Assembly: GCA_973895155.1 (NCBI GenBank)
Contig: OZ316896.1
Span: forward strand, 21,762,001-21,826,000
Direction of reading: 5' to 3'
Origin: Marsupella aquatica
Lineage: Eukaryota > Marchantiophyta
Length of the DNA: 64,000 bases
Below are positions 36,409 to 49,865 of this stretch, in pieces (positions within the stretch are counted from its first letter, which is position 1; each line of letters starts with the position of its first letter). Position numbers and translations under genes: made by a program. Below the pieces are notes generated by a model that saw only the letters and a program-made list of their open reading frames with translations, did not search any database and was not told the DNA's origin.

Positions 36409-38105
36409 TTTCTATGGCATATCTTGGGCCAGGGTCCAGGCCTCCACAAATTTCTAATTTAGTAGTCCTTGTCACATTTTAATCTTCCTAAGACAGGTCC
36501 TATGACAATATGAGTGAATTGTTCGAGTGAGTGTTATTTCAAGATTTCTGTCATAATAAGAAATGAGCACAAAGGGCCGAATAAACAAATTTATGGTGAG
36601 TGAAGATTGGAGAAAACACAAAACTAATGCGCTTTGGGTCAACAAAAGTTTTTTAATTGGGTGGTACTCCTTCCCTGTTTGAGTTTATTTTCCAAGTACA
36701 TAATATCTTATATTAAAATAACAAATCTGATTATATAATCATAATCAGAAAGTGCTTTCTCATGGTCTATGAATGGTTTAGAGTCAAGATTCTAGACATG
36801 AGGTTTAATCCAAGTTGAGGATGTGAGTGGAACATGGGGCCAAATAGAATCTCTGAAAATGACACAGTAACTGCAACGACGCAAAACCATGCACTATTTG
36901 TAGTTGTAGTTTAAAAGCAATTATGGGCAAGGGCTTTCTATAGGAGGTACAGGGAGCCTTGGAAGAGATTAAGGGCACACCCTACCAATCTGCCTATTTA
37001 GTTTGAGGGTTTATTCCCTGACCAGGCTTTAGTTTTACTCTTGATTAATAGGTAACTGGCTATTTGGAGGCATTGGGCGAATAGAATTTCAACGCTTGTG
37101 GTGAGGTAAACAAAATCACTGCCTACCAGTAATTTCAGTAATAGTCTTACTCGGAGAATCGAAAACACTGTAGTTTCATTTTTTTAATTTTATTTCACTC
37201 TGAGAATTGAAAGCACACCAACCACCGCACAAAATCTCAAAAAGTTATTGATTTTTTACGGCCATCAGATCTTTCAAATCGGACGAAGCTCTCCGCCTCT
37301 CCGTAATTCCGGATGATTCATAAAACAAAATCTTATTCTGTGGTTTAAACGTACGGTCACCCGTGGTCCACTCCGGTCAAACCTGGGTTATGCTTTTTGA
37401 CTTGTCTGGATGTCCAATCCGTTAGAAAGAGAAAGTACGGCTCTAGTTTTTGGAATCATCCTAGATTACAAATATGAAGTAGGTACGCAAGAGACGTCTG
37501 GGAAGCTTCCTCCGTGAAAGATAAAGTATTAACGTACGACCTCCAGTCGCTGGGCATTTCTTTTGTCCTTCTTTTAAAACAAATATCTATTAACTAAAAT
37601 TTCAATCAAATAAAATTAAAGGGTTGTTGAGAATATTAGGCCCTGTGCACCATTGGATTTCCAATCTGGGATGGAGGGACCCGGGATATCAACATTAAAA
37701 AAGCTTTGTAGTTTGACCAGTTGCAGCTAGTTTCAGTTTTTGTGGGATAGTATCTCACTGCTCATGCACAAATTACACATGGATTCATGGGCCCAAATGA
37801 AGCATCTTTTCCCAAAGTGGTAAATAGCGCTCATCCTTCATAGGAGTGAAACATCTTTCCCCAAAGTAGTAAGTAGTTCTCATGCTTAAACTACTCAGGG
37901 ACCTTTTCAAAAGTAAAACATCCTTCATAAAATTGGTAAGCATCATTTGACATTTAATTTATTATATTTGATCACTTTTGCACTCATTTGCATTTATCTC
38001 AGAAAAATCTAAAAACTTGCCTGAATTTTTGAGGCTAAAAAAAAACAAAAATTCATACAATTAATTGCACAAGTCCACATAAAACCAACATTTTACAATT
38101 GAGAG
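36409..38105. other. Intergenic, no gene recognised
   Basis: AT-rich sequence with short ORFs. No RNA gene, terminal repeat or coding region was recognised. Confidence 0.4.
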
Positions 38106-38163
38106 TCCATTTCCTTTCTCTACAAATCGTCCCAAATAGCAATTTGTAGAGAAAGGAAATGGA
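38106..38163. repeat. Perfect 22-bp hairpin with 14-base loop
   Basis: The left arm 38106-38127 (tccatttcctttctctacaa...) is exactly complementary to 38142-38163 (...ttgtagagaaaggaaatgga). The loop 38128-38141 contains 'cgtcccaaatagc'. With no mismatch, it is either recently formed or held by function. It is too short for a typical plant miRNA precursor unless the stem is extended, and no extension is seen. Confidence 0.85.
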
Positions 38164-41100
38164 CAAACAACAATCATGAAACAAGGGCGATCATAGACGC
38201 ATGATAATTGTGATCAGGCTACCCGCTACCGTGGTTGACTGCAGTTGCAGTTGAAACAGGATTCGACAGAGGCAGAGGAGCAGGACTGGCCCACCACACA
38301 GTAGAAGTCTGACGTCCGTGAGGTCAGGGCGACGTGGTTGCAGGGGTTAGGTACGTGGTTCCAGTGCGCGCGTACAGTAACGGTACGCGGTCCAGAGCTT
38401 GGGTCAGGAGTTCAGGACTCTACATAGTTAGTAGAGCCAAGGATGCAGGCGGCTAAAGTACCGGTACCGTCCATTTTCGAAGGTTCCCTTACACTGTACA
38501 GTAGACACTGGGCACCAAAATCCGTCGGTTCAGGATGGCGGATGCAGGCTGATCTGGTACCGTCGATTGGATCGCCGTCTGAATACCACAGTATTTTAGA
38601 ATAAGCCAACTAATAATAGAAAGTGCTTTGGTCTTTGGGCGTACCCGATCATGGGCACCACCTGGCACGACATGGTATGCGTCCGGGTCATTGTGACTTG
38701 CTAGGAAACAGTAAAACAATTCTTTGCATGAGCAAAAACATTTCTGGTATGACCTCTAATTTTTCTATTTCCAACTGCCTCCCTAACTAGAACCTGGTTG
38801 ATAACTTACATTTTTGAGACTCCTCTTTTTGCTAGTGAACTTGCTTGCCATGTGGAGTCATAAAAAATAAATTTAAAAATATAAAAGGCAGCAAAAAGCT
38901 AAAGGAATTTAAAACCACTACTGTCTGCTAACAACAGTCTCATGGCTAACAAAATTCCTGTTTGCTCGTATTATATAATACAGGTACCCAAAATCTCAAG
39001 GGGGCCATCAAGTATATCTCTCTAGGTTTGGCTTGAAGCAAGGTTTCTTCCAAGCCCTGTCCCACAATAATTGTCAAGGAGATCCGGAAATAGCCCATAA
39101 CAGTGCAGTTCAGGGTTGGGTCAAAGTTGATCTCTCCATCTATTTCTCCCTTCAAGGAGAAGTGTAACCTTTAGAACACTTTAGGGTCTCCTGGTCGGAA
39201 GACTCTGTGGTCCATCATTGATACCTTTTGTGGGTTATTTAGACATTGCTTGCTAAGATCTTTCCAATGATCCTTAAACCTTCAAATTTCCCATGATCAT
39301 TATCTTGCACATTTCACTCACTGCTATAATATGTACATATTTGTAGACTAGGGGGTTTTGCTGCAGTCCATCTACGTTCCAGAAGTATTAAAGGGAATTT
39401 TGGAAAACTTGAAGGTCCATAGGGGCTTCAATTTCCAAAGTCCAAATAGATAACAAAAACAAATGGGCATCCCCAATGAACTTGTTAAATTTTTTACCTG
39501 TTTAGTGGCATAGGTGAGGATGCTCCAATTACAAGACCAACATTATGAAATGCCTGGCTTATTGGCCTAATAATCAAATGCAAAATTTAGGACTTGTCAT
39601 TTTTATGAGGCAAGTATTTAGGTAACCCGTACATTTTTGTCATAGCCATAAAATAGTTTTATTTACTAGGTTGTAACTTAGTTACAGTCGCGCTTGGACA
39701 CACTCTAAATCTAATTCTTGCTCGGCGTATGTCTATGCCTTGGATCTCTACAGTAGATCCAGGGGCAGTACCGTATTGTTTGATAAGAAATTGGCTTGTT
39801 TATTAGTATTCATCTTAGGAAATAAATACCATACTGTAAAGATACTATAAGTATCTCGTACAGTTAATTGTCGGTTAACTGCGATACGGAGTCCAGTAGA
39901 GTGGGTACGGCCAAATTAGTCAAGACTAGTTACTCTGTGTACGTCAACTGTACTAGATTGAGGTTTTATGACTTGGAGGCCAGTCTCTTCTCATGTCATC
40001 TTATCCATTCAATTATCGGGGTCTGCCAAACTTCACTTACATGAAATTGGGGACACAATCTAGCAACACCCGCCCTTTTCTTCTCATGTGGCTGTGCTAT
40101 TGAATGGAAAGCTTGGTTTATTCCTATTCATCAGGATCTGGCATTTATTTTCTCTAGATCCTACAAATTCGGCTCACTGAATAGTAAGAAATTATGCCCC
40201 GAGTTCTTTTAAAGCCCCCTTAGTGTAAAGCTTGTTTTGGTTGTATTGTTGTCTTGAAAGGAGTACAGTAGGCAAAGGGGAAAGTGTGAACTTTTGGGGG
40301 ACCTAGTTACTATAGACTGTAGCTGTTTGACCAAGTGTAGTTACTACAGACGGTACCAGTGTTTGACCTAGTGGAAAGTTTCTGGGTGAAACAGCTATAG
40401 TTTAGTAAGGTCAATTTGATTTTCATCGTTTTTTTCAATTCTTTCCTGAGATTAAGGCTGTGGGGCATGAGCAATTTTTTTCCCTTTATTTTCTATCTTG
40501 AGCGGAATATTTTACATGCTAAATTTTAAAAGTCCCCATTTAATCAAGCTTATTTTGAAACAAATGAATGGCAGCATTTGTTCCAAATTGATTACCCGCA
40601 TGTACCTAATCATTTGATGGGATATGGACCACCCCAACCCAAACTGACTCCAGAATGCAACAAGACATAGAGGGCTGATAGATATATAGGGATACGCATA
40701 ACATGGCAGGAACACAATACATTTTCCAGGGCCATGGTGGGGAAAGATGTTACTGTAAACTTGGAGAGGCCTCTACTTCCATTGTTGTCAGTGAAAACCC
40801 CATTAATATTCAATATCTGGTCCAAATGGATGGCTTACATCTGTATTGATGCATAAATACTTTTCTATACAGCATGCAATGGTGAGGTTTTCAAATGAGT
40901 GAAAGTAGTTGTGAGATTGGGACAGCCAGAAGACCACCAAAACCTAAGAGCCTTGCTACACTGCCAGAGTTGAAGCTCTTGAACCAAAGATGGCTGTCTT
41001 TCAACTATGGGTTACCAGCAAGTCTATGGCCCAATTAGAGATAGATATTTGTTACATGCATTCACATACATGAAGTGTTTTCCTGCAGTTTTGGTCATTT

Positions 41101-41449
41101 TGGGGAATTTATGGCTTGTTGTGGTCTCCTCTATTCATCATAGGGGTCAATCTATGGCCCAATTATAGATCCCTTCAACAGTTAGCAACATATGGCTTCC
41201 AAAAAAAGTTTCTATAATTTGAAAAAAGAACCCTGTCTGAAAATGGACAGGCAGTACAGTCTACCATGGATAAATGCATTCTGTGGGTAACTGCAAGTCA
41301 GTCATGTAGTCCCCTAATATTACAACATTTTTCTTTGTAAATGCACCTGTCCAAAAAATGCACTGTTTGTACGTGCAGGTAGACGTCACTAACCAACATA
41401 TTCATGAGCACATTTCTGTCTATAAAAGTGCACATGCATTAATCAATTA
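38164..41449. other. Intergenic, no gene recognised
   Basis: Only short ORFs occur. A patch around 38290-38720 is relatively GC-rich with repeated 'ggtacg' and 'tacagta' words but no protein signature. No mobile-element ends were recognised. Confidence 0.4.
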
Positions 41450-41682
41450 TCACAACACATATGCTAGAAGCATTTGTTGATAAGTGCAAGGGATAGCTAC
41501 AGTCATGCACTTGCATGGACTTATCCAGTCAAATAGTGCAGTATGAGGATTCTGGCTATGAGGGGTCTGATGCATATGAACCGAGAAGACTCTTGCAGCA
41601 GTGCATGAGTGATTTCTTATGCACATATGGAGAAGTGCACACATGACACCCATGTAATTATGGCATAGTGCATAACGTGGAT

Positions 41683-41721
41683 AAGTGCAGGCTTGGGGTG
41701 TCTTCCCCGGAGCCTGCACTT
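41683..41721. repeat. Short hairpin ending a 'gtgca'-rich patch
   Basis: The arms 'aagtgcaggct' (41683-41693) and 'agcctgcactt' (41711-41721) are exactly complementary. Within the 17-base spacer, GGGG and CCCC can extend the stem. It follows a 250-base patch in which 'agtgca' occurs many times. It could be a terminator-like or element-end hairpin; its role is unknown. Confidence 0.6.
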
Positions 41722-41904
41722 AGACACGGTAGATTGAGGAAGGGAATGGAGCAAAGAGGGAGCAGAGAGGGAGGGTAGTGTTCACTTGGAACACATGAAC
41801 AGTGATTGGGCAGGGCCAGTGCAGTTTTATAGTCAACAGTGGTTTAAACATGTTATTGGACCAGGAATCCTGGATGGTGGGTCTTGGAAGTTTTTGTGTT
41901 GCGC

Positions 41905-42175
41905 TGGCCCTGTTACGGACCCCACTAGAGGTCCCTTCCAAAATTCCTGGCACCACAGCGTGCCACATCAACAACAACCGTAACAAACAAGACTCGTCGG
42001 TTTTGTGAATCAAACTTATAGTTTTCATTCGTGTTTGTGTCAATTTGGGTGTAAATTTTGGGACGTCATGCCGTAAAAAGAAAAATAAAAACATTGGAAA
42101 TGCAAAGAGCAAGACGGTTAAAACTGTCACTATGTAACCGTTTTAGTTACATTTCCAATTTTAAAACTTAAATTC
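41905..42175 (+). repeat. Dispersed repeat copy (pairs with 16060-16330)
   Basis: It shares 'aaaattcctggcaccacagc', 'cattcgtgtttgtg' and 'ggacgtcatgccgtaaaa' with the copy at 16 kb in direct orientation, 25 kb apart. Conservation is patchy. It is an unclassified interspersed repeat. Confidence 0.6.
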
Positions 42176-45100
42176 AAAGATTTATAAAAAGTATTTTTCA
42201 TATGATAAATAACTAATAACTAACTTGATAATTTCCTTGTTAAACCGCAACTCCCGGTATATAAGGACCTCTCATATTGTACGGCCATTAATGTTGGGAA
42301 GAGCACATAGAAACCCAGGATTGGGGAGGAGGAATGGGAATCTTGAAAGTTCATCTAATTTTATACTCAAAACTATTTACTCATTCTCAAAACAAAAAAT
42401 ACGTAGTTGTAGATCTCATTGAGATCTTTCTTTTGCACCCTAGATTGCCTTCTAACATAGATAAATAAGATTTCTAGAGGCATTACAAAATGGACGGCAA
42501 AGATCGTAAAATCAACAAAATCGACGGCTAGGAAGGCTTGGATTTGTTTAATTTTTCATTTGTAAAATATTAACCCATTTGCAAAATGGACAGAACCCAT
42601 CCATAGATCTATTTGAGATCTTTCTTTTGAGCCATAGATTGGCCATTATGATGGACGAACAAGATTTCCGGAGATAAGAAATGGAGACGACTCAGATCGA
42701 CTCTTCCCCCTGATTTTATTAGCCAAGGGGTCCATGAACTAATTAGGCTAGGATGAGAGTGGTTTTCAAGTTTGGTTCATGTAAGAAACTATTGGCTCTA
42801 GACTAGACAACAATGCGGAACATGAGAGAGACACTCAATCAGACGCTACACCGACGAGACACTCAAAGTGGAGAAACTCCTAAAAGATCCATAGCATATG
42901 AAAGTACATGTGAAGAATGAGGAAGAGAAAGCTCTCCCTCCAACCTATACCCCCCAAGAGGGACTAAGATGTGTGAACCTAAATAAGTGTATTTAACCTT
43001 AAACTAACCAGGGGCCAACTAACACTAGTAAGGTCAAACAACTAGAAGTCGGGAACTTGAGTCAATTCCTAACAATTCAATGTTTTCCTGTTTTGTTAAT
43101 AAAAAGGGTTTAATCCCAACTGAGAAGTCAGGCCATTGGCCTTGCACTGCTCAAGCAGGGTGTTTAGGGGGCTTTACAAGAATGTGTACAACAATTGAGA
43201 AGTCACATGTGTTTTACCATATTTGATCCACAGGTTCATTTAGACAGTCTCCTAACAAAACTATGTTGTCAGACAATGCATTTAATTAATCTAGCTGTAA
43301 AAACAGAATGGGAAGATCTCCAAAAGGTCATCCTTTCAAAATAATACCTCAAGAGTCTAAACTTTGGCCAAAACTACACTCTACACTTAATGTCCTTAAT
43401 GAATTATCAATGTGTAATTAATTATCAGGCATGAATGGAGAAGGATGCACAGTTCATATGAATCAGCTAATTACAAAAATTATTGCCTACTTTTGTCTCA
43501 AAATTGGGAAAATAAAAGTTCCCTAGTATTTTGAAGCAAGAAAAGACTTACCAGGACCCCTCTGGTATCTCCTGGACTTAACAGGACCTCTATGTGACAA
43601 AAAGACTTAACAGGACCTGTGTGACTACCTATTTTGCTCAGATCTCCATGGCATTTTACTCACAAGGGTCTGGTTAAGTCCATGAGATGCCAGAGCGATC
43701 CCATTAAGTCTTTTCTTGTTTTTGAAGTGTATCAAGTCTGTGTTCTCAAAGCATATATGCATATTAAATAACCCCTCAAACTTGAGATAAGCTCTCGCCT
43801 TTTTGGGGTAGTATGGCACAAAATGCTTTGTAAACAGGCTTTGCTACGTACCTAAGTATTTTGGGGGACCCACTCTCCCTGTAAAGATTCACAGATTTTT
43901 TTAACAAATGACTTCTCAATTTCATGCGAAGTTTTGTACAAATGAACTCTCCATTTCATTTAAAGCAAAAGTGGATTGATGGGTTATATGAATGGATGTG
44001 ATGAAACTTGAAATTAAAACTTAAACTAGTATGTGGGTCCACTACAATTTTTTTTTACACATTGGTAATATTGTATTTGTTTGTTTTACTAGCTCTCTTT
44101 CCTAGTCTTTCCTAGTCATCACGATTTGCCAAAACTCTATGATGTGCACAAATACACTTCCAAGAATTTGGAAGGACCTTTTAGCGTGGTACATAATATT
44201 GTCATCCTTTGTTTGTCTCCACCTTTCTCAAGTTCTTTTCACCTCTCTGTGTAATTCACATTGCAACTCCTCACTATAGCTATCACCTCGCTTGTTCGAG
44301 TGACAAATTATTCATGACAAGGGTGAGCAACAAACTATCTTGGAGGCAAGGAGCTAGGCAATCACCTGCACTTCATTGTCTCGCAACATTTTTGTGCAAT
44401 GGATAATCACGCATTGGACTTGTCTATAAAATTATGAGATGTTTTTTAAAAGTATTTGAAGTTTGCATAATAAAAGTTGACATCACTAACAAACAAATTC
44501 ATAAACTCAAAAACTATTCATAGCATTGGTTTTTTAATTGTTTTATGGGGAGACAAGTATACTTTTTGTTTGGAAAATGTACTTTATTCATCATGATTTG
44601 TCTAGTAATGACAAAAACAAAATTCTCATCAATTTTAATGGCTGGCAAATGGGAACAAAGAAAAAAACCTTGAGTGTAGAATCATAATGATCATGTTGGG
44701 AAGAGAGTAACTTTATATACAGCCACCTTCATGAGAGGAGAAACATACTGATTTCATTTTTGTTTTTTAAATGTATGTTTTACTAATCAATAGAAAGTCA
44801 TAGCTTTATTTTTGTAGAAATTTTATAATAATAGAATAATTAATGTTTTGAGAATAGTTGGTTATTCTTGAATGTGTAAGTGAGTTTGAGATTATGCTTA
44901 TGACTTTTTTGGTGTGCATTCAAGGAATATGTTTGAATGAGGCCTGGGGGGAGCTACACTCAAGTGGCATCCAAGATTTTTTTAAAGATTTCTCATGGTG
45001 ACTACCATCAAGGTAAATGTTTATATCAGTGCATATTTTTATGACTAGAATTTGTGTTTATTTGTTATTTGTGAAGTGACTTGGTATTTTGTCCATTCAA

Positions 45101-45727
45101 ATTGACATGAGCAATTTTGTATGAGTTTGTAGATAAATTTTGGCATCACTAAGAAACAACCCCAAGCTATCATCTAAGCTTGAAATAGAGGTTTGTTTCT
45201 CTCTTTTTTCCCCATTGAATAAGTGTGATTGCTAAAGTTGTTCACTCATAAAGCTAAATCAAGCATGGACTATCTATAATTTAAAATCTAATTTTCACAC
45301 ATGTTATATTTATCATAATAGTGTTCATTTTCAAATAAATTATCAGAAAAGCTAAAAATTTATAGCATTATCATATATGGATGTGCAAATATAAATATAT
45401 TAATTATTTACCACAACACTTAGAGCTTCTATCAACACAATAGATTTATGCAATCTTAACAAAACTATAAGTATTCATAATTTGCAATTTCTTTGTAAAA
45501 AGCAATGCTCTTGGTAGGTAGATGAGTCTTTTGTAATTGTGTTTCATATTGTTATGATTATCTTAGCACATTACATATTCAGAAAGTGAAATTTGCCCTT
45601 TGTTGAATTCCAAAAATGGAGAAGTTAGCTCTTTGTACCTAAAGTTATTCAAGTAAGTTTACTATCAATCAGGTACTATAATTATAAGGTGCATATCATA
45701 TTATTCGAGTTAAGACAATAAACTATA
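42176..45727. other. Intergenic, AT-rich, no gene recognised
   Basis: Very AT-rich with only short ORFs. A word like 'gacatcactaacaaacaaattcataa' (44480) has weaker relatives near 41385 and 45140, which suggests one more decayed interspersed family. Nothing else was recognised. Confidence 0.4.
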
Positions 45728-46235
45728 GTACACACATATGCAAAGGTCGGTGTAATGTTTGACCCCAATTATAACTTCAAAATCAATATAAGGTTACAAA
45801 TTAAGGCATTATGTTACACACATCTGCAAGGGTCGGTGTATTGTTTGACCCCAGTTGTACCTTCAAAATCAATATAAAGTTACAAGTTAAGGCATCCTGG
45901 TACACACATCTGCAAGGGTCGGTGTACTGTTTGACCCCAGTTGTAACTTATAAAATCAATATAAGGTAACTACAAGTTAAGACACTACATGGTACACACA
46001 TTTACAAGGGTTAGTGTACTGCTTGACCCTAGTTGTAACTTCAAAATCAAAATAAGGTTATTTGGGAAAAATTACAAGTCAAGGCATTTTGGTACACACA
46101 TCTACAAGGGTCGGTATAATGTTTGACCCCATTTGTAACTTTAAAATCAATAAGGTCATAAATTAAGGCAATTGGTACACATGTATTCAAGGGTTTGAGT
46201 ATTGTTTGACAATTTGTAACTTCAAAATAATACTC
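45728..46235. repeat. Tandem repeat, about 83-100-bp unit, six copies
   Basis: Copies begin at about 45728, 45812, 45899, 45992, 46091 and 46173. Each has 'gtacacacatctgcaagggtc', 'ggtgtactgtttgacccc', 'agttgtaacttcaaaatcaa' and 'tataaggttacaagttaagg', with small indels. The last copy is the most diverged. No coding capacity. Confidence 0.85.
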
Positions 46236-46716
46236 TAGAGTTTACATTCCAAAAATCTAACATTCAATACCATTTCAAAACAATATTTTCATAACTAGAC
46301 CCTTCCACATGTTAACATCTTAATAATCCTTGCATTCATAATTGGGGTCCTTCCCATGACCAAATCCTCACTTATTCACCCCACCTTCCTCATGATCTTT
46401 CACCCCTACTTATATTTTAGTATTCTTTCCCAATTTACTTGTGTGGCGTCAAGAGGTTGAGAGAATGCTTTATATGTTGCTTACCAAGCTTATTTATTTA
46501 TTTATTTTATTGCAATTAAATTGCCTTTTAAAATATACTTTATACCCAACCTGGAGAGTTTTCAAATATTGATTTTTTTCAAAGCTCACATATTGCCCAA
46601 GTTCTTCTTATTCTTTAGGCACCATAAAGGGCATAATCTAGTTATGTCAACATCCAAGCATAGAAAGGTTTAGTTTGATAGAGTTGTTTGTGTTGAGAAG
46701 TGACATTACTCTTCAC

Positions 46717-46960
46717 ATGAGACATCACACACAAAAGTAATATAGATCGTTGGATTCAAAACATCTAATGATATAAAAGTCCTTTTTGAGTTAAGAGACC
46801 ACACGAGTATTCACACACAAAATGAATCTGGATGGTTGGATTCATAACATCTAACGGTATGAAAGCTCATTTTCAGTTGAGAGGCCACATGAGCCTTCAC
46901 ACAAGTCTTCACACACAAAATGGATGTAGATCATTCGATTCAAACCATCTAATGGCTGGA
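46717..46960. repeat. Tandem repeat, about 80-105-bp unit, three copies
   Basis: Three copies share 'cacacacaaaa', 'gatcgttggattcaaa', 'catctaatggtat' and 'aaagctcattttgagttgagaggccacatgag' (variants), starting near 46727, 46812 and 46910. The array is AT-leaning and decayed. Confidence 0.7.
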
Positions 46961-49865
46961 TATTTACGGAGTGACGTGGAATTTTGACAAAATTTTCAGA
47001 TTTACGGAAGTCTCTAACTGGACCCGTAAAACTGACCTGGCAATTTTTACACCCTACTCGGTTCAAACCACCAAAAGAACAAAATAAAAAACTTCCCACC
47101 ATTATTTGAACACTTCCGTTTCCATAGGTGAACAGGGTCAATGAAGCTACTTTGTTTCTCAAGAATATATAACCTCATGAGCTGTAACGAGCTTTAACGA
47201 CAAACCGACGGCGCAGTCAGCCGTCCTTTAGTCGTCTCTGCTTGGGCAGTTGGCTGGGCGGACTCTGATCCCGACGGTACTCACCGACAGTTGATACAAA
47301 ACTGAAATATCAACGGCACAGATTGTCCTCCACTACTCCGGAAGTGCATCATCGACGGCCGACGTACCTCCCGGTCTAATACCGGTACGGCACCGCCTGT
47401 CGCCGGTCTCGAGAGGAGATGACCGGGTGGCCCGCGATTGGACGGTGACATGCGGAGGACGAGGAAAAATAATTTCGGTCGTTTGTGTGCAGCGAATCAG
47501 CGATGGCTGGTTTTGGATGATTCGGCCGAGGATTGCGCAGTGAAGAGCGGGTGTGAGTCAGATAAAAAGTTAGTGGCGATTCAAACTTTGCCTCCGCTGA
47601 GATCGGTGAGTCCAGCGATGAGAATTTATCGGCAGACGGGCTTCAATCTTTGGTCTCGCCATGTCGGCGATGTTCCTGGGACTCAAAAGGGGGCATAATT
47701 ATAAAGTATAACTACAGTAGCAGCCACTCTCCATTTCCACGCATCTGATCAGCTCAGGCTGCTCAGCTCAGCTCAACACGAGCTCAAGACAAGAACGAAC
47801 AAACGAGCTCCGCTTAGATTTAGCTCAGAGTTAAATTAAGCTGCGTCTGACTGTCTGAATTCTCTGAACCGAATGTACAGTACATTTTACGGTGAATTTG
47901 ACGCTTTCCGACAGTGATTTGAACGTGAAGAGCGGAGATTTGATGAAGCCGAAGTAATTAATAATGATGGGTATGGTCTCTCATATATTGCTGGAACTGG
48001 CCTGGAGACTCGATTCATTCACGGTGCAGTTGTTGAGGGTGTGTTGATCGGAAGAATGGTGAGCTTAAATCACTTCAAAAACTATGGCAGCGTTGCTTTC
48101 AGCTCAGCGAAAGGAAGCTCCAATGTAGACCTTAGTGACTATTCTCTGAACCGCTTCTAGAATGGAGCTTGGCAGTCTTTGCCATTCTGTGTTCCCACCC
48201 AAAAATAATCGAGCATGTCAGAGAGAGGCCTTCTGATCAATGAGTGTGAGTTCACAGCACTTAACGCAATTCAGCGCTATATACATTTATAGCGAGGTAT
48301 TGGGAGGAGTCTATGGCCTTCTGATCGAGAACTGTGGACTTTGATTAGGATGTACAGCACATTTGAAGTTGGTCCACCTTCTGCACAGTGATATTGGAAA
48401 GCAGCGCTTCTAGACTCGAGCTGAGCTGATGAGAGGAGGAATCGAGTGGTTGGCTGTCCGAGGGCGGCTGGGTTGCCGGGTTGGATAATGGCGATCGATC
48501 GGCAGTCGGGAGAGAGGAGAGAGGAGAGCGGAGCCATGGAGGAGCAGAGCGCATGATTGTGGCGGGGCGGGAAGGAAGGTTCGAGAGGGTCACGAGGACA
48601 CGAGCAACAATCGGGCTGCCTAGAACATGGGTCCTAAGAGCATTAATGAGCACAGTGGTCTAGGCTACCAGTAAGACGACGGAAATACATACAGTACAGT
48701 GAGCTCCACAGTGGAATGCATTTGCTTGGCCTCTTTCCGGTTGCTGTACTTTTCGCTGCATGAATTTAATGCAGCGCTGCTGTCTCTTGACTGAATGACA
48801 CATGACGAGTCGACGAATATGCCAATGAGGTCTCCCATTAGTGCGCGCTAGCGTGATAACGCTCTTGCAATGCAATCCTGATGAGTTCCTGACCCACAAG
48901 GACAGACCCGGCTAAGCAGTCCCGCTGCCTTATTGTTTCTCCTTGTGGCCCGGAAGAGTTTTGCTTTTGCTGAACTCTTTTCCTCGATGCCCGCCCCCCC
49001 CATTTGCGCAGCTTTTCCCCACCTTCGACGACGAGAGGTGCTCTTCTTCGTTTTCTTTGCTGCTTGGTAATGCGAGCACGACGTGATTCACCTCCGAGCA
49101 GCTTGCTTTGTATGATTGAACTCTGAGTCGTAGTGGGAGCTGGGGAGTTTTGGGTTGACCGGCCATTCGATTGAACTTGCGGGGGCGGGGGGGTACAGTG
49201 CGTGTAATCCCACAGTGGTCGTTAGCAGCGACATAGATTGCATGCCATGACTGACCGTATAGGATTGACCACTAAAACGGTAATTGTCTTGCACTGGGGT
49301 TGATCCTGGCTCCTCAGCTGGCACGGAAGCTGGAAAGTGCTCTACTTCCGAGCTTTCCAGAATCTCCAGTAATCCTGCCTTCTTCTGAACCTTCAAGCTC
49401 GAGTGGTTTGACTCTATGCTGCTGCTCCTGCATGCTAGCCGCAAAATGGTTCAGTTGCGCCAGCATTTTATCCTGTTTTGACTCGGTATCTGCATGATGC
49501 GCTTGGGTTTCGCTTCTCAGCAAGCCTTCAGTTGTTCAATGGCGTGTCCATGGATGGAATTGATTGAATGTTATTTTTCACAATTTTAGTCGGGGGATGT
49601 AGCACCTAGGACATAATGCATCTCTCAAAAGTTGACGAAACATGGAGAGGAAACTCGTGCCATGTCGTCCAGCCCCTCGCTGTGCAACCGATGTGGTGGC
49701 ACCAAAGTGCTCTCCCCTTATCGTTTTATCGCAGTTTAATCCTTCATGGTCAGGTTCGAGCATAAAATCATGCCTCTCGTAGCATAGTTAGTAATTAGCT
49801 GAGCTTCCAGATTCCCTGAATTAGCTGTTGGAGATTTGGGCTTCAGCTCCCGTCCGGGTCAGACG
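46961..49865. other. Upstream region of the coiled-coil gene, no supported gene
   Basis: Composition becomes GC-richer after 47160. Several ORFs look loosely protein-like: an ATG-started frame at about 47450-47698, and overlapping minus-strand frames at 48930-49166, 49088-49444 and 49314-49523. None matches a family I recognise. A GGAGAG microsatellite lies at about 48510-48530. The region may carry the promoter and untranslated exons of the gene that starts at 49866, or a decayed gene on the minus strand. Confidence 0.35.
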
